IMG/VR virus record: IMGVR_UViG_3300005533_000003
Location: 1-64,000 of that record
DNA length: 64,000 bases
Reading direction: 5' to 3' (one strand)
Source: a virus
A program made the position numbers and the translations under genes. Below, piece by piece: positions 39,551 through 46,977 of the stretch (the stretch's first letter is position 1; every line of letters starts with the position of its first letter). The notes below the pieces were generated by a model that saw nothing but the letters and a program-made list of their open reading frames with translations, made no database searches and was not told where the DNA came from.

Positions 39551-40069
39551 ATGGCTAATGATCGTATTCTTCTTTCTAATGATTCGGGTTCTAGCGGTGG
39601 TGGTATCCAGAACGACGAACAGATGTTTTTCTACACGCCAATGACGAGTGAGACTTCGGCGGCTACTAACGCTACGTCGGCTCAGTTGGTTCCTTTGTTT
39701 CAGGCTAAGGCGGCTGGACGTGTTGTTGACGCTTTTGTTGGACTGGCACAAACGGCGGTTTCGGCTAGCGGTTTTGTGAGCGGTACGGCAAATGCTAACG
39801 TCCGTATCAACTCGGTTGGTATTCTTAGTACTCAACCGGCTATTACTATGGCGGCTGCGAGTGCGGCTAATAACCGTAGCCGTAGTAATAACAGCGGTAC
39901 TTCTTTGGGTACTGTTACAAGCGCGATTGTTAACCAGAACTCCAATACCTTTGCTCAGGGTGACCAGATTAGTATTGACTATGGGTTCCTTTCGGCTGGT
40001 TCGGCGGCTGCGGGTCAGGCTGCGACAGGTATTTATGTTGGTGTATTGGTTCGTTATTCGGCCCGATAA
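39551..40069 (+). CDS. Decoration-type protein, paralog of the 29480 protein, 172 aa
   Basis: Residues 65-96 are identical to the 29480 protein, and NNRSRSNNS and SIDYGFLSAGSAAAG are also shared. It lies right after the capsid gene, where head-decoration proteins are usual. The first 30 residues are Ser/Gly-rich and differ. Confidence 0.65.
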   Translation: MANDRILLSNDSGSSGGGIQNDEQMFFYTPMTSETSAATNATSAQLVPLFQAKAAGRVVDAFVGLAQTAVSASGFVSGTANANVRINSVGILSTQPAITMAAASAANNRSRSNNSGTSLGTVTSAIVNQNSNTFAQGDQISIDYGFLSAGSAAAGQAATGIYVGVLVRYSAR

Positions 40070-40076
40070 TTACAAC

Positions 40077-40105
40077 TTGACATTTAAGAACGGGTATGTT
40101 ATACT
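40077..40105 (+). promoter_or_regulatory. Sigma70-type promoter for the glycosyltransferase cassette
   Basis: TTGACA, 17 bases, TATACT preceded by TGT. The expected transcription start lies about 3-5 bases before the ATG at 40116. Confidence 0.85.
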
Positions 40106-40115
40106 TTCCTAGAGT

Positions 40116-41186
40116 ATGACTAAGCCCGTTTTTTTTATATCTTCTATGTCCCTTGAGCCTTGGGATTGGCGTAATCCTTGGACTAAGGGTATCGGTGGGT
40201 CGGAGACTTCACATATTGAGATGGCTTACCGGCTTGCGAATAGGGGTTATAAGATAAAGTCCTATACGCCGGTCGAAAAGCCTTCTATGCATAATAAAGT
40301 TCCCTATCGACATGTAGACGAGGCTGTAAGTAGCAAGAATGGTCTATATATCTGGTACCGGGACCCTATTAAGTTCGATTTGGACAAACATAGTAAGGCC
40401 AAATGGTGGTTTATAGCCCAAGATGTTGATTACGAAGGGTTATGGACTAAAGAACGGTTGGCTAAGGTCGATAGGTACATATGTCTGTGTAAAGACCATA
40501 AGAACTATACCGAATCTAAGTATCCCGAACTACGTGGGCGAGTTTATATTTCTTCGAATGGTATACGATCCAATAGTATTAGACTGCGGTCACAAGTTAA
40601 ACGTAACTATAATCGCCTTTTCTTCCCATCCTCACCGGATAGAGGTATTAAATTAATACTTGAGAACTGGTTTCGTATCCGGGAGATAAATCCCAAGGCT
40701 GAAATCTATGTAGCGTATGGGTTTGATAATATGGAGGCTATTGTTAAACTTGCGGGTACTGGAGATTGGCGTTATCAATATCAAATAGAATTACAGCAAC
40801 TAGCTAAACAACCGGGTGTATATTTTGTAGGCCGACAAAATCAGCATCGTATTTATGAATATTGGAGGGGAACCAATATTTGGGCACATCCTACTGATTT
40901 TCCCGAAACCTCGTGTATTACTTCTATGGAAGCACAAGCCTTAGGAGCATGGCCGGTTACCAATAACTTATGGGCCTTACGAGAGAATGTTAATTATGGT
41001 TGGATGGTACAGGGAATACCCCAGAAATCGGAACTTGTACGTACTAACTGGTTACATGCTTTGGAACAAGCCTTTCACTGTCGGGATGAAAAGACACGTA
41101 AGGAAATGCAGGAATGGGCGTTAGAGAGGTTTGACTGGGAAAAAGTAGTAAATCAGTGGGATATATGGATTAAGGAAGACATGTAA
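40116..41186 (+). CDS. GT4-type glycosyltransferase, 356 aa
   Basis: GIGGSETSHIEMAYRLANRGY gives the N-terminal GGxE loop. SSPDRGIKLILENW is a GT-B-type second-domain start. HPTDFPETSCITSMEAQALG matches the ExxxxxxxE block of GT4 enzymes. It probably transfers a sugar from a nucleotide-sugar to a phage or host target such as a glycan or capsid. Followed by a FkbM methyltransferase and a GT-A enzyme. Confidence 0.85.
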   Translation: MTKPVFFISSMSLEPWDWRNPWTKGIGGSETSHIEMAYRLANRGYKIKSYTPVEKPSMHNKVPYRHVDEAVSSKNGLYIWYRDPIKFDLDKHSKAKWWFIAQDVDYEGLWTKERLAKVDRYICLCKDHKNYTESKYPELRGRVYISSNGIRSNSIRLRSQVKRNYNRLFFPSSPDRGIKLILENWFRIREINPKAEIYVAYGFDNMEAIVKLAGTGDWRYQYQIELQQLAKQPGVYFVGRQNQHRIYEYWRGTNIWAHPTDFPETSCITSMEAQALGAWPVTNNLWALRENVNYGWMVQGIPQKSELVRTNWLHALEQAFHCRDEKTRKEMQEWALERFDWEKVVNQWDIWIKEDM

Positions 41187-41887
41187 TGAGTTTCTTGGAA
41201 AAAGTTCCCACTACTTTTAAACCTTTCAAATGGGTCACAGATACCGGAGTACCCTTGGAAGTTAAAAACGAACATGACTTAGTGGTATTTTGTGACATAT
41301 TTGTTAATAACGAGTATCCTATCTTCCCTAAAGTAAACCCGGCCCGTACCGCGAAGATATTGGACTTAGGGGCTAATATCGGGTACTTTAGTCTCTACGC
41401 GGCCCATAGATGCAAGAAGTTTGGACAGCCATATACGATCTTTTCCGTGGAAGGTAACCCGGATAACTATGATGTCCTGACTGAAAGGACTAAGTGGGAT
41501 GGTAATATTCGTCCATACTTTGGACTTATAGGCAAAAAGAAAGGTTCAGCGTATATTACTGCAAGTGCCAACCATGCTACATGTTCAGTAGTTCCTCTTA
41601 AAAGTAAGTATCCAAAGATAAAAGTAGATTACATAGACCTAAATAATATCGGCCAACAGTCCTACGATATTATCAAATGTGATATTGAAGGCGCAGAGTT
41701 TGACTTTATTAAAAACTATCCCGAGATATTAAAAGGTTCGTGGATGGTTTTTATGGAAGTTCATTATGCCTTTGGTGATATTGACAAGTTTCGAAAAACT
41801 ATGAAAGATAAGTATGGTTATAACGGTTTCCGGCAACTTATGAACCACGGAGATACAGCCAGTACGGAGGTTTACTATCGTGAGTAA
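41186..41887 (+). CDS. FkbM-family methyltransferase, 233 aa
   Basis: Overlaps the previous gene by one base. AKILDLGANIGYFSLYAA is a SAM-binding motif I, then SVEGNPDNYDVL and YDIIKCDIEGAEFDFI, the FkbM signature. It likely O-methylates sugars made by the neighbouring glycosyltransferases. Confidence 0.85.
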   Translation: MSFLEKVPTTFKPFKWVTDTGVPLEVKNEHDLVVFCDIFVNNEYPIFPKVNPARTAKILDLGANIGYFSLYAAHRCKKFGQPYTIFSVEGNPDNYDVLTERTKWDGNIRPYFGLIGKKKGSAYITASANHATCSVVPLKSKYPKIKVDYIDLNNIGQQSYDIIKCDIEGAEFDFIKNYPEILKGSWMVFMEVHYAFGDIDKFRKTMKDKYGYNGFRQLMNHGDTASTEVYYRE

Positions 41888-42593
41888 GCTACATACTACC
41901 GGAGCAGCAGGCACCATTTCCCGTATGTGGGCTGATAATGTCGGATCAAAGTTCCTAGACTCTCTAGCCCAGTTACTTATCTACGAACAATCTAAACTTC
42001 CTAAAGGCAAATACATTCACTATGAAACTCCTACCGTTTCTTGGCATGAATTAGCGCGTAATCAAATTGTCGAGAAGGTACAGGGAGACTGGCTTTTAAT
42101 GCTGGACACTGACCATGTGTTTGCCCCCGACCTATTAGAGCGTCTTATGAGGATAAAGAAGAAATATAAGGCGCAAGTTATTAGCGGTACGTATCAATAT
42201 AAATTTCCGCCCCATGCTCCCGTTGCAAATATGTGGGAAGAGACAGATAAAGGTTTGAAAGTACGGCCCATTACTGCGTGGGATAGAAATGCAGATGCCA
42301 TATCTGTAGGGCCTATGCCCGGTGGTTGTCTCTTGGTGGATAAATCTGTCCTACGTCGTATGATGGCCGAATTAAACGAGAAACCCTTTCAAATTATACC
42401 GGGTCTTTCCGAGGATTATTCTTTTTGCTTCCGTTGCAAGAAGTTAGGGATTCCGGTATATTGGGCACCTAGGGTCGAGAGCCACCATATCATACCTAAC
42501 GTATTGTCAGTACAAGACTATGTGTTTCCAGCAGGACTAGAACCCACACGTACAGAGAACGGTGTTATGATAGAAACAGGAGAACAGAGATAA
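41880..42593 (+). CDS. GT-A fold glycosyltransferase, 237 aa
   Basis: Has LLMLDTDHVFAPDLLERL with a DxD-like DTD, GPMPGGCLLVDKSVLRRM and SEDYSFCFRCKKLGIPVYWAP, typical of family 2-like transferases. It overlaps the FkbM gene by eight bases. The three genes look like one cassette under the promoter at 40077. Confidence 0.8.
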   Translation: MSKLHTTGAAGTISRMWADNVGSKFLDSLAQLLIYEQSKLPKGKYIHYETPTVSWHELARNQIVEKVQGDWLLMLDTDHVFAPDLLERLMRIKKKYKAQVISGTYQYKFPPHAPVANMWEETDKGLKVRPITAWDRNADAISVGPMPGGCLLVDKSVLRRMMAELNEKPFQIIPGLSEDYSFCFRCKKLGIPVYWAPRVESHHIIPNVLSVQDYVFPAGLEPTRTENGVMIETGEQR

Positions 42594-42868
42594 TGCTTTT
42601 GAGTGTACTAGATTTGAAACCGATGTTGGATCAGGTTCGGGCGAAGGGTTACGAAGTGGTTAATATCAAAACTACTGACGGTGGAACTCTTCCCTCGGGT
42701 GTTCATGTTGGTGGTACAAGTTCCTTTCAAATTGCCGAGGAAACTGTAGCACAGCAGATTAAATTTAACGGTTGGAAACCTCTTAACGTTCTTATCGAAG
42801 TTATTCCGGCCACGGGTAAAGATGTTCCGGCTAAGTGGGTAGATCCTTTCGATATTCTTTACGGATAA
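42593..42868 (+). CDS. Hypothetical protein, 91 aa
   Basis: A mixed alpha/beta protein (VNIKTTDGGTLPSGVHVGGTSSFQIAEETVAQQIKFNGW). Overlaps the previous stop by one base. No motif recognised. Confidence 0.55.
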   Translation: MLLSVLDLKPMLDQVRAKGYEVVNIKTTDGGTLPSGVHVGGTSSFQIAEETVAQQIKFNGWKPLNVLIEVIPATGKDVPAKWVDPFDILYG

Positions 42869-43041
42869 TGGAAGACTTTTCTTTCTATAATTACTACTTG
42901 GATAATTGGTGTTTTAACGCAGACATGACGCCGGTTAAGAATAAACCTCCTGTTTTCATTACTTTAGACGGTACTTTTGACACCGCTAAGTATGATAAAT
43001 GGTTGGAAAGTATTAAGAAAAAATACTTGACTTTTTCTTAG
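42868..43041 (+). CDS. Small protein, 57 aa
   Basis: ATG 42868 forms a TAATG junction with the previous stop. It is preferred over 42835, which would add 11 residues inside the other frame. Aromatic-rich start (MEDFSFYNYYLDNWCF). Function unknown. Confidence 0.55.
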   Translation: MEDFSFYNYYLDNWCFNADMTPVKNKPPVFITLDGTFDTAKYDKWLESIKKKYLTFS

Positions 43042-43055
43042 ACCTGTGTTATTCT
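43027..43055 (+). promoter_or_regulatory. Sigma70-type promoter with a structured leader
   Basis: TTGACT, 17 bases, TATTCT preceded by TGT. The leader of about 70 bases holds GGAGAGG and CCTTCTCC, which pair as a hairpin around 43080-43126. Confidence 0.75.
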
Positions 43056-43131
43056 GTATTTACCTCCAAAAACGGGTAGGAGAGGGCGGTCGTGAGGTCG
43101 CACCAAATGGACACCTTCTCCGTTTCCGTAT

Positions 43132-43371
43132 ATGATATTTTCTGGCCTACTAGTTGTTTTCAATCTTTGGTTACATGATGTACAAGTGCGATGGGAAGAC
43201 ATGTGTAAGCGATCTTACAGTTGGCCTTCTTACGCGGACTGTATGAAGGATATGCCGGATTGTAAAAAATGGGTAACGGGTAGGTGGACTATAGCGGGTT
43301 GGCCGTCTTCGAAACCGGGTGAAACGTGCCAGTATGATAAGTTACCCAGGTATATAATGAAAGTGGAGTAA
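43132..43371 (+). CDS. Small secreted or anchored protein with Cys, 79 aa
   Basis: Short hydrophobic start (MIFSGLLVVFNLWLH), then a Cys- and Trp-rich body with four Cys (CKRS, DCM, DCKKW, TCQY). This looks like a disulfide-bonded or metal-binding exported protein. It follows the structured leader. Confidence 0.5.
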   Translation: MIFSGLLVVFNLWLHDVQVRWEDMCKRSYSWPSYADCMKDMPDCKKWVTGRWTIAGWPSSKPGETCQYDKLPRYIMKVE

Positions 43372-43377
43372 TAAGTA

Positions 43378-43812
43378 ATGAAGACTGTTTTTATTTTTGC
43401 ACTTAGTTTTGTTCTACTTGTGGCGAGTGGTCTTATTGGGGCTACGGTTGCTAATAAATTGAATTGGTTGACACAGGTTTTGTCTCCGGGTACAAGCTCT
43501 GGGGGTCAGTTGGCCGCAGTTTTGCCTAATGGAAATATGTCTTTCGTGGGTATCGGCAGTAATTTGAGTATTGATACGTCAGGAAATCTGACCGCAGCGG
43601 TATCAAGTGTTAATTTTGCGGCTGGTGTGCCGGTTACAGTGGCGGGTAGTACAGGTACACTTCCTAGTACCCCTAAGTCGAGTATTGTGTTGCTTAAAAA
43701 TGGTCTTGCAATGTCTTCGAGCGAGTTTACTAATGCCGTGGGGTCTACTAGTGTGACTTTTATTGTGGCTCCTAGTGCTAGTGACCAGATTCAGGCGATT
43801 TATATTTTCTAA
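43378..43812 (+). CDS. Secreted or virion-exposed beta protein, 144 aa
   Basis: Signal-anchor N-terminus (MKTVFIFALSFVLLVASGLIGATVANK), then a Ser/Thr/Gly-rich region with beta repeats (LSIDTSGNLTAAV). Ends in VTFIVAPSASDQIQAIYIF, a pattern seen in phage fibre modules. Role unknown. Confidence 0.55.
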   Translation: MKTVFIFALSFVLLVASGLIGATVANKLNWLTQVLSPGTSSGGQLAAVLPNGNMSFVGIGSNLSIDTSGNLTAAVSSVNFAAGVPVTVAGSTGTLPSTPKSSIVLLKNGLAMSSSEFTNAVGSTSVTFIVAPSASDQIQAIYIF

Positions 43813-43816
43813 AAGT

Positions 43817-44230
43817 ATGAAAGACGTACTTACTCCCGTAGGTATTGTACTCTTACTTTTATCGGCTCTATTATACTCTCAGAATCAAATTAACCCACGT
43901 ACCCAGATCCAACAGCCGTTTCCTAACTCTGTTATTTGGGTAACACATGACCAAGTGCATACGGGAGAGAATGTATGTTTATTAGTAAATAGTGCAACCG
44001 TATTTCCATGTTCTTTTTCGAACAATGGTCACGCATTATCAACCTATACACTCGGTATGCCGTTAATAGTAGTAGCCCATACTAGTTGTAGTGATGCTTG
44101 TGCGGTAAACGTCGATCAGTTAGGAGATATGACACTAAAGCAGGCGGATGGTGTTACGGATCAAGTTATAGTTAACGGACACATATACCTCTTTTTTTAT
44201 GACGGTAAAGTGTTTCGTATTCCGGGTTAA
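43817..44230 (+). CDS. Membrane-anchored protein with Cys, 137 aa
   Basis: ATG 43817 chosen (five bases after the previous stop). Starts MKDVLTPVGIVLLLLSALLYSQNQ, a single N-terminal anchor. The outside domain has four Cys (VCLLV, FPCSF, TSCSDACAV). Function unknown; it ends right before the tRNA genes. Confidence 0.55.
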   Translation: MKDVLTPVGIVLLLLSALLYSQNQINPRTQIQQPFPNSVIWVTHDQVHTGENVCLLVNSATVFPCSFSNNGHALSTYTLGMPLIVVAHTSCSDACAVNVDQLGDMTLKQADGVTDQVIVNGHIYLFFYDGKVFRIPG

Positions 44231-44302
44231 TGTGGGGTACCATAACGGTAATGGAACTGACTGTTAATCAGTAATATGTAGGTTCGATTCCTACCTCCAC
44301 AG
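44231..44302 (+). tRNA. tRNA-Asn (GTT anticodon)
   Basis: Full cloverleaf: acceptor TGTGGGG/CTCCACA with one G-U pair, anticodon stem ACTGA/TCAGT with loop CTGTTAA, T stem GTAGG/CCTAC with TTCGATT, and discriminator G73, as expected for Asn. CCA is not encoded (CCT follows). Confidence 0.9.
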
Positions 44303-44312
44303 CCTTCCACGG

Positions 44313-44318
44313 TATAAT
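44313..44318 (+). promoter_or_regulatory. Late-type box (TATAAT) before the second tRNA
   Basis: TATAAT followed by AGTATTGCGGGG, immediately before the CAT tRNA. Confidence 0.4.
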
Positions 44319-44323
44319 AGTAT

Positions 44324-44401
44324 TGCGGGGTGGAGAAGTCTGGTAACTCACTAGGCCCATGACCTAGAGATCGCCCGTTCAAATCGCGGCCCCCGCATCC
44401 A
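44324..44401 (+). tRNA. tRNA with CAT anticodon (Met or lysidine-Ile), odd T stem
   Basis: Acceptor TGCGGGG/CCCCGCA, anticodon stem CTAGG/CCTAG with loop CCCATGA, encoded CCA after T73. The T arm is GCCCG TTCAAAT CGCGGC, five pairs only if one C is bulged on the 3' side. The anticodon stem lacks the three G-C pairs of initiator tRNAs and position 1 pairs with 72. This argues for elongator Met or an Ile tRNA read after C34 modification. Confidence 0.75.
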
Positions 44402-44443
44402 TAACTTCTTTGTTAAAATAGGTATAGAGAAGAAAACTAATCT

Positions 44444-44887
44444 ATGCCTCCTCCTACTCCCGGTCAACAGCCAGTACCCGCCCCTCGTGTAGCCCTTTTT
44501 GATGGCAATACACAATACTTGTGGTCGGATAATCAGACTGGGTTTAATGGTTTTTTAATCGTACAGTTAATCCTTCCCGTTAATGGTTCCTCGGTTCAAT
44601 GGCCGAGTGCGAACTATGGGAACTTGGCTCCGTCTATAACCCTTCCTTTGTGGCAGAGAATACCGATTATTAATGGACAGATAAATACGGCGTGTGGCTT
44701 ATTCCTTAATAGTGACATAGTACCCCCCGGTACGGTTTATAACGCTTATTACTACGACACTAATAACGTCCAAATAGCGGGTCCCACAAGTAACTTTACC
44801 GTTACGACGCAGAATGTCTTTACTCCACCCCTTTTGACCCTTACACTACCAGTTGGTCCTGGAACTCCTAGTACACCGGACGCTTAA
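44444..44887 (+). CDS. Hypothetical beta-rich protein, 147 aa
   Basis: Pro-rich start (MPPPTPGQQPVPAPR), a beta body (FDGNTQYLWSDNQTGFNGFLIVQLILP) and a Pro/Thr-rich tail. May be a virion part. A TAAAAT box with AGGTATAGAG precedes it. Confidence 0.5.
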   Translation: MPPPTPGQQPVPAPRVALFDGNTQYLWSDNQTGFNGFLIVQLILPVNGSSVQWPSANYGNLAPSITLPLWQRIPIINGQINTACGLFLNSDIVPPGTVYNAYYYDTNNVQIAGPTSNFTVTTQNVFTPPLLTLTLPVGPGTPSTPDA

Positions 44888-44891
44888 AAAC

Positions 44892-45164
44892 ATGCCTTTT
44901 ACCCTTCCGCCCGCAGAAAACGTTTTGAAGAAAGATATCAAAATACCTCTGTCGTGGCTAATATATCTCATCATTATTGTGGCTTCCTTGTCCATTGGAT
45001 ATGGGGGTTTTCGCGTTGGTTACCAAAACCAATCTAACCTCATGCAAAACTTACAATCGGATAACAAGGCTCTACATGACGATTTGAATAATTTACGCTA
45101 TGAGATGGGTAGATTGAAGCAGTCGGTGGACGATTTACGAGATAGTATTGACCGCAAGAAATAA
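44892..45164 (+). CDS. Membrane-anchored coiled-coil protein (i-spanin-like), 90 aa
   Basis: ATG 44892 is chosen. One N-terminal transmembrane helix (LSWLIYLIIIVASLSIGYGGF) is followed by a long heptad coiled coil (LQSDNKALHDDLNNLRYEMGRLKQSVDDL). This is the layout of i-spanins and some holin partners. No o-spanin is found beside it. Confidence 0.5.
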   Translation: MPFTLPPAENVLKKDIKIPLSWLIYLIIIVASLSIGYGGFRVGYQNQSNLMQNLQSDNKALHDDLNNLRYEMGRLKQSVDDLRDSIDRKK

Positions 45165-45170
45165 GGATAT

Positions 45171-45848
45171 ATGTCTCATCATATTTTAGCTAATGATAAG
45201 CAGTTTAAGGTTATTAGACAAGGGGATCAGGTCGAGAAGCAAAAGGAAGCAATTCTAAAAGAACTAGAATATGAAAAGTCCCATATGGTCTATGTGGAGG
45301 ATAGGCTAGTCAATCCGACCGATAGTATTAAACAACTAGGTAACTATATGGATTCGGCTATGTTCGAAAAGAAACTAGCTTCCATACTTCCTTACAATAT
45401 TGCCTTCATTGATAACCCCTTCCGACAGGGTTTTAGGGCTATTATTCGGCCCGCTAGTCCCCAGTTATTTTACGTTGGTTATGAGACTTTGTGTCCTTAT
45501 GAACGAGGTATCATTCCCGAACATTCCATTATGCAGTTGGTGGAGAAAGAGATACCGGACCCCGATGTTATATCTCGTAAGAAGACTGTGAGCCGTAAGG
45601 ACTTGGGTAAGTTCGATTATAAACCGGGTCAAGGATTTGTTTTTGACGATAGTACAGTTAGGCCGGGTTTTATAAAGGTCAAGACTATAGGGCATGAAAT
45701 TAAACGTGGGTGGAGGACGATACTGTTAAAACTTATCCTAGCCCAAGTTATTACCCTAACCGATGCCGAGCGGGTGTTTGGTTCCAAAGATCATCCCTCT
45801 TGGGCGGGTCATACCGGTAAACTTCCAACCGCCACTCTACCGTGGTAA
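45171..45848 (+). CDS. Hypothetical protein, 225 aa
   Basis: Mixed alpha/beta with CPYERGIIPEHS near residue 107 and basic stretches (SRKKTVSRKDLG). No motif recognised. Upstream of a TAAAAT box for the next gene. Confidence 0.55.
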   Translation: MSHHILANDKQFKVIRQGDQVEKQKEAILKELEYEKSHMVYVEDRLVNPTDSIKQLGNYMDSAMFEKKLASILPYNIAFIDNPFRQGFRAIIRPASPQLFYVGYETLCPYERGIIPEHSIMQLVEKEIPDPDVISRKKTVSRKDLGKFDYKPGQGFVFDDSTVRPGFIKVKTIGHEIKRGWRTILLKLILAQVITLTDAERVFGSKDHPSWAGHTGKLPTATLPW

Positions 45849-45851
45849 AAT
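45846..45851 (+). promoter_or_regulatory. Late-type box (TAAAAT) before the 45874 gene
   Basis: TAAAAT followed by AAAGTAAGAGAAC, overlapping the previous stop codon. Confidence 0.35.
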
Positions 45852-45873
45852 AAAGTAAGAGAACAACTTATAT

Positions 45874-46260
45874 ATGCCTAAAAACGATGGAACTCTAGTT
45901 ATTCCTTCCGAGCATCAATTGCCGGTGGACCAAGAAGAAGCTGAACTTAGAAAGGCTTTGCTGGCTCTCCAGTTGAAGCAGGTTTCGAAGCAGGTTAAAG
46001 AGCAGGAAGAAGCAGAAAATTCACATAAGAAGGCGCGATTAGATGCCGCACTTCAGATGGAAAAGGCACGAAAACAGGAAGAAGCAGTACAAGCTTACTG
46101 TCCCCATAAGAAACCCAATGGACAGTCTGCTATTGTTGGGCAACGGGATCATCAGCATAATTATATTTTCCTATGTTCCTACTGTCAAAAACAATATAAT
46201 CAACATACTATTCCGCCTGACCTTCGCCCTGATAGTACCAAAATTGGCGGTCCTGAATAA
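45874..46260 (+). CDS. Coiled-coil protein with C-terminal zinc site, 128 aa
   Basis: Residues 18-75 are a charged coiled coil. The end has CPHKKPN...HQHNYIFLCSYCQKQYNQH with two Cys pairs/His in zinc-ribbon spacing. A minor virion or assembly protein is possible. Confidence 0.55.
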   Translation: MPKNDGTLVIPSEHQLPVDQEEAELRKALLALQLKQVSKQVKEQEEAENSHKKARLDAALQMEKARKQEEAVQAYCPHKKPNGQSAIVGQRDHQHNYIFLCSYCQKQYNQHTIPPDLRPDSTKIGGPE

Positions 46261-46269
46261 GAGGTAGGT

Positions 46270-46977
46270 ATGTCGAGTACTTACTATCCACAGCAGGCAT
46301 TTGACTATGCTAAGAGGTATATTAAAAATATGCCTTTGGAACAGGTGCAAGTGCAGATATTGGATGATACCAATAAAATGATGTGGATGCATAGTCCTTG
46401 GCGATGGTCCGTAAGTACGTTCCCCGATATTACCCTGATAAACGATACGTCGGATTATACAATTACGGTACCGAGTGATTTTCTTTATATCCAGGAAGCC
46501 TATATTACAGATAGTGCGGGTGGGCCGACTAAAAAGCTTTATATTGAACCCTACCTTAATCAAGGGGGGATAAAGGGTAATCCTACACGGATGGCTCTTA
46601 CTAGTGGGACGCCGGGAGCTAGTGGAAATATTCGGTTTTCACCCCAAATAGGACAAGTTCCTACTATTGGTTGGACGGCTAAGACGCTGTATAAGAAACA
46701 GGCCCCTATCATTACTGCATCTAACGCTAATACCGTTGGGGTACAGGTTTTTGATGATGAATGGTTTTGGGTGTATGTGAGTGGGGTGCTTTACTTTGCG
46801 TATCTTTTCGGAGATGACCAACGAGCAGGGGCGGCACAGGTAGATCCGTCTAGCGGTCGAGTCAGTTTCACGGGTCAGCGGGGTGTATTCGAAGCAAACT
46901 TAGCCCTTATGAAACAACGGGAAAAGCTTCCTGGTATGGATTCCACAATTCAAGACGAACAAAGGCAGTTAACATAA
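46270..46977 (+). CDS. Head-to-tail adaptor-like protein 1, 235 aa
   Basis: FDYAKRYIKNMPLEQVQVQILDDTNKMMWMHSPWRWSVSTFPDI, then DYTITVPSDFLYIQEAYI, and a C-terminal helix with DDQRAG and TGQRGVF. It resembles the 47714 protein (W-W core, IPxDF, DPRAG), so the two are paralogs. Such proteins attach the portal to the tail in short-tailed phages. Ends in a TAATG junction with the phosphatase. Confidence 0.6.
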   Translation: MSSTYYPQQAFDYAKRYIKNMPLEQVQVQILDDTNKMMWMHSPWRWSVSTFPDITLINDTSDYTITVPSDFLYIQEAYITDSAGGPTKKLYIEPYLNQGGIKGNPTRMALTSGTPGASGNIRFSPQIGQVPTIGWTAKTLYKKQAPIITASNANTVGVQVFDDEWFWVYVSGVLYFAYLFGDDQRAGAAQVDPSSGRVSFTGQRGVFEANLALMKQREKLPGMDSTIQDEQRQLT

